Source: Corallincola platygyrae (GTDB lineage: Bacteria > Pseudomonadota > Gammaproteobacteria > Enterobacterales > Neiellaceae). From it: a DNA stretch of 64,000 nucleotides. Positions 60,832 to 64,000 of the stretch are shown piece after piece (the first letter of the stretch is position 1; every line of letters begins with the position of its first letter). Location: contig NZ_BAABLI010000005.1 in assembly GCF_039544265.1 (NCBI RefSeq), positions 186,001 through 250,000 on the forward strand, written 5' to 3'. Below the pieces are notes generated by a model. That model had not been told where the DNA came from, made no database searches, and saw only the letters and a list, made by a program, of their open reading frames with translations. The position numbers were made by a program, and so were the translations under genes.

Positions 60832-63800
60832 ATGAGAGCTAAATTTGTTCAGCACTGTGTGCTGTCCTTCTGGCTATTTGTGATTATTTTCTCGCAGAAA
60901 ACTGTGGCGGTTGAACTTGTTCAAATTCATCTCGAACCCCATTTTGCCGCAGCTATCGCGGACGTAGAAGCAAAGCCTGTTCAATCTCTCCCACAGCTGG
61001 AGGTTGCTTTTGAGCGGGCCGACTCGACGGACAAAAAATCCCGCGTTGCCTATCTGCTTGGGCGCGCATATGCAGCGGTCGGTCAACCCGAACAATCACT
61101 GGCGTACTATCAGGAAAGCCGTGAGTTATCGTTGGCAATTAATGATGATGAACTGATACATCGTGCTGATTATGGCATTGCGTCTATCTATCTTTATCAT
61201 GACAACCCTTTGGTGGCCCTTGATATATTCAAACGACTACGTATCAGTGACGAAAAACGCGGCAATCTGCGCCGGCTCGGGTCTACTTTAAACAACATTG
61301 GTGTCAGCTATCGCCTACTGGGTAAGCCAGATCTGGCTATGCAGTATTTCATTGAGGCGCTGGTATACAAGGAACAATACGAAAACCCCATTTCAGTGGC
61401 GAGAACCCTGACCAATATCGGTGAGATACAGCTCGATCTCTCGCAGCTACAAAACGCTCGTCAGCGCTTATTGCAGGCAGAGCAGATCTTTGCCGAACAC
61501 AAACGTGGCAACGACCTGATGCGTGTATACAGTTTGATTGGCAACATCGATGCCCAAGAGGGTGAGTACGATGCCGCAATGAGTCGCTATAAGTCGGCAT
61601 TAGATTATTACCAAAAACACGGACCGGAGAGTGCTTTAGCGACTGCCTATCAAAACATCGCAGATATCTATGCGCGAAAGAAGCAGATAGATCGCTCCAT
61701 TGAGCTGTTTGAAAAAGCGTTAGAACTTTCCGATAACCTGAGTGCAGGAGCTATCAGCCCTGAGATAGCTGTGCGTTTAGGGGAGGCATATCTTGGCAAA
61801 GGTATGCCTGAAAAAGCGATGCAGATTTATCAGCAGGCGCTGGCGCAGGTAGAGAAACGGGCACTGGTTGCCTATCGAGCTGAACTTTATCTCGGGCTTT
61901 CAAATGCAAGCGAAGCGTTAGGCGACTATCAGCAAGCCCTTACTTACCTTAGACAATACCAAACGAGTGCGTTGGGGCTGCAAAGCTCCGAAATGCGAAA
62001 ACAAGCCCAAGAACTTCATCAAAAATTTGATGTTGCTGAGAAAGAAGCCTCCATCAGGTTGCTTGAGCAGGAGAATGCACTGCGAGAAACCGAGCTTGCG
62101 GCACAAGCTTATCAACGTAATTTTTGGCTGTCTGGCAGTTTATTGTTGCTATTGGCTATCTCGTTTCTCGCCTATTTTCAGCGTAGTAAGCGAAAATTGG
62201 CAGCTAACAAGGCGGATGTAACAGAAACCATTCTGGAAAAGAAAAGGGCGCTCTTTGCCAACATCAGCCATGAATTCCGCACGCCTCTGACACTGATACT
62301 TGGCCCATTACATCAATTGAAATCGAATCAAGTCACATCAGAAAAGCGTGGTCAGTTATTGGAACAGATCGAGCTTAACGCCAATCGTATGTTACGAATG
62401 GTAGAGCAGGTGTTGCAACTGGCTAAGATGGAAGCTCAAGGAGATAAAGAAGCTAAGCTGGTATTGCTTGATCAAGTTGTTAGCCAGACGATTTTGGAAA
62501 TCCGACCGCTTTTCGAACAGAAATCTATTGTGCTGAGTTCGTCAATAGCACCCGATTGTTCTGTGCTGGGTGAAACCGAACTACTTGAAAAAGTGGTTAC
62601 TAACTTACTCAGCAACGCTGTTAAATACACCCCAGAAAATGGCCATGTCGCCATATCGCTATCAGCTAGAGACGACCAACTTACTTTGATCGTCAGCGAT
62701 AGCGGTATTGGTATGACGGATGAAGCTAAAGCCAAGGTTTTTGACCGCTTTGTTCGTGCGCACACCGAGGTCGAGGGGGCTCCGGGCGTTGGGATCGGAC
62801 TGGCATTGGTGAAAGAGATTATCGATGCACATAAAGGCTCAATCTCAGTTTCCAGTCGCGTCAATGAGGGCACCAAGTTCACGGTCGTAATGCCCCGTTA
62901 CCAAAGCTTAGATAAATGGGTAAAAAGTGACGCCGGTGATTCAACGCCAGTAATGACATCTGATTCCTCAGCTCCTCAACCAAACATAGCGTCAATACAG
63001 AGACAGGAAGAGAGTGCGGAGTCGGTTCCCTCTAGGTTGAAGGTGTTGATCATTGATGACCATCCTGAAATGGTCGCAATGGTGGCTGATATTTTATCTG
63101 CCGAGTATGACTGTCTTACCGAAACCGACAGCGAGAAAGCGGTGGAGACAGCAATTGAACAGGTTCCTGATCTGGTCATCACTGATTTGATGATGCCGGT
63201 ACTTGATGGGTTTGAAGTTAGTCATAAGTTGCGAGAGCACACGGCTACCAGCCATATTCCTCTTATTATGCTGACGGCTAAAGGCGATGATGATAGCCGT
63301 TTGAAAGCCTGGCAAAGTGATATAGATGCCTATATATCAAAGCCGTTTAATCCCGAAGAACTGTTGCTCAGGTGTGCCGGCCTGATCAAAGTGCGCCGGA
63401 TCGTCGCCAGTCACTTGCAATTGAGTACTGGCGGTAAACCGCTGTTATCACTGCAACCAACTGCTGCCAGTGATGACAAGGTTGTTCAAGAATCAGCGGA
63501 ATCTGATGTACCTAATTCCGCCGTGACAACGCGGGATAAACTGTTTATCGAACGATTGGAATCTGTTGTTAACAAGCATTACTCCCATCCTGATTTTGAT
63601 AAGGCCACTATTGCCAGTGCAGTTGCTATGAGTGAGCGTCAGCTACAGCGGAAAATGCAGGCATTATTTGGTCAAACGCCAACGGATTATGTCCGCAGTT
63701 TTCGTCTGGCTCTGGCATCTGAAGCTCTTAAAGCGGGTGAAGCTGTTACTCAGGTTGCGGCGACCGTAGGATTCTCATCGCCGGCCTATTTCAGTCAGTG

Positions 63801-63858
63801 CTTTAAACAAAAGTTTGGCATCAGCCCAAGTGAATTTATCAGGCAAAGCCAGGCATAA
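60832..63858 (+). CDS. Hybrid sensor kinase with TPR input, receiver and AraC-type output
   Basis: A one-protein two-component system of 1008 residues. A signal-like N terminus precedes a periplasmic TPR sensor (about 50-390), a coiled coil (about 385-430) and one membrane span (about 432-455, NFWLSGSLLLLLAISFLAYF). The kinase has the H-box FANISHEFRTPLTLILGPL (His near 479), N-box LLSNAVKYTPENG and G-boxes DSGIGM and GVGIGLAL. The receiver (about 735-850) has LIIDDHPEM, phosphoacceptor DLMMPVLDG and the Lys of ISKPF. The AraC helix-turn-helix (about 905-1005) ends with GFSSPAYFSQCFKQKFGISPSEF. Such proteins often control polysaccharide or peptide uptake, and the next gene may be its target. 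Confidence 0.93.
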   Translation: MRAKFVQHCVLSFWLFVIIFSQKTVAVELVQIHLEPHFAAAIADVEAKPVQSLPQLEVAFERADSTDKKSRVAYLLGRAYAAVGQPEQSLAYYQESRELSLAINDDELIHRADYGIASIYLYHDNPLVALDIFKRLRISDEKRGNLRRLGSTLNNIGVSYRLLGKPDLAMQYFIEALVYKEQYENPISVARTLTNIGEIQLDLSQLQNARQRLLQAEQIFAEHKRGNDLMRVYSLIGNIDAQEGEYDAAMSRYKSALDYYQKHGPESALATAYQNIADIYARKKQIDRSIELFEKALELSDNLSAGAISPEIAVRLGEAYLGKGMPEKAMQIYQQALAQVEKRALVAYRAELYLGLSNASEALGDYQQALTYLRQYQTSALGLQSSEMRKQAQELHQKFDVAEKEASIRLLEQENALRETELAAQAYQRNFWLSGSLLLLLAISFLAYFQRSKRKLAANKADVTETILEKKRALFANISHEFRTPLTLILGPLHQLKSNQVTSEKRGQLLEQIELNANRMLRMVEQVLQLAKMEAQGDKEAKLVLLDQVVSQTILEIRPLFEQKSIVLSSSIAPDCSVLGETELLEKVVTNLLSNAVKYTPENGHVAISLSARDDQLTLIVSDSGIGMTDEAKAKVFDRFVRAHTEVEGAPGVGIGLALVKEIIDAHKGSISVSSRVNEGTKFTVVMPRYQSLDKWVKSDAGDSTPVMTSDSSAPQPNIASIQRQEESAESVPSRLKVLIIDDHPEMVAMVADILSAEYDCLTETDSEKAVETAIEQVPDLVITDLMMPVLDGFEVSHKLREHTATSHIPLIMLTAKGDDDSRLKAWQSDIDAYISKPFNPEELLLRCAGLIKVRRIVASHLQLSTGGKPLLSLQPTAASDDKVVQESAESDVPNSAVTTRDKLFIERLESVVNKHYSHPDFDKATIASAVAMSERQLQRKMQALFGQTPTDYVRSFRLALASEALKAGEAVTQVAATVGFSSPAYFSQCFKQKFGISPSEFIRQSQA

Positions 63859-63867
63859 AATTCTCTG

Positions 63868-63896
63868 GCCGTTAGCATTCAGCGAGCGGCTTTTTT
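63868..63896 (+). terminator. Terminator after the hybrid sensor
   Basis: Stem GCCGTT / AGCGGC with one G-T pair and an 11-nt loop, followed by TTTTTT. Confidence 0.75.
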
Positions 63897-63968
63897 CCAA
63901 CGTGTTCGCCGTATTAGTCTTTTTTCAGCCGCTGAAGTCATCTCCCAAGGCTTATCTCGGAAATCAGC

Positions 63969-64000
63969 ATGCTAAACAAGCGTCTGTCTGTGTCCATAAA
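63969..64000 (+). CDS. Start of a further gene (partial)
   Basis: The last bases encode MLNKRLSVSI, cut by the window edge. GGA lies seven bases before the ATG. A basic, then hydrophobic start suggests an exported protein such as an outer-membrane receptor, which would fit the neighbouring hybrid regulator, but too little is visible to name it. Confidence 0.4.
   Translation, partial: MLNKRLSVSI

Overview
The window looks like chromosomal DNA of a marine-type gammaproteobacterium. The evidence is gene content and order: queA-tgt-yajC-secD-secF, suhB and trmJ divergent, cysE-iscRSUA-hscBA-fdx-iscX-ndk-rlmN-pilW-rodZ-ispG-hisS-yfgM-bamB-der-yfgJ, and aceB-aceA. Protein lengths match Alteromonadales and enterobacterial orthologues (IscS 404, IspG 372, IscX 66 residues). 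The genus cannot be fixed from sequence alone; an Alteromonadales-like lineage (Shewanella, Ferrimonas or Corallincola relatives) is my best guess. No tRNA, rRNA, phage, intact insertion sequence or CRISPR array was seen.

Layout. 1-1.7 kb: end of a phosphate-uptake operon (pstA end, pstB, phoU). 1.8-6.7 kb: a TldD/TldE-like protease pair, a glycosyltransferase-like protein and an exported APP1-like phosphatase. 7-18 kb: mainly exported or envelope proteins (S9 peptidase plus lipoprotein, NnrS, phytase/esterase-like lipoprotein, fasciclin protein, esterase lipoprotein) with a PPK2 kinase. 18-24 kb: a DUF389 membrane protein and the glyoxylate shunt genes aceB-aceA behind a long control region. 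24.6-32 kb: accessory genes (AT-rich membrane protein, receiver-TPR protein with a lost phosphoacceptor, delta-type carbonic anhydrase, FghA, YqjG/DoxX pair, AcpH, a 37-codon gene). 32.5-34 kb: a secreted trypsin-like protease with a GlyGly-CTERM-like tail. 34-58.7 kb: conserved housekeeping genes for queuosine, Sec, Fe-S assembly, outer-membrane assembly and translation. 58.7-64 kb: a possible arginine leader or small RNA, an ArgD-like aminotransferase, a DUF3149 peptide, a hybrid sensor/AraC regulator and the start of another gene.

Control sites legible by eye: an NsrR-type operator before nnrS; FadR-like, PsrA-like and FNR-like boxes before aceBA; two abutting type-1 IscR boxes before iscR; a perfect-arm CRP box before the 37-codon gene; and a 20-bp element shared by two exported-hydrolase genes.

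The most unusual signal is a dispersed repeat family present at five intergenic loci (about 16.4-16.7, 24.0-24.2, 31.8-31.9, 40.5-40.7 and 58.9-59.0 kb). Every copy sits directly after an intrinsic terminator, in the same orientation relative to it. It is built from interchangeable modules, including a 51-bp unit with two small hairpins. The 4-nt hairpin arms differ between copies but mostly stay complementary, while the loops and flanks are constant. This covariation says the fold is under selection; the function is unknown.
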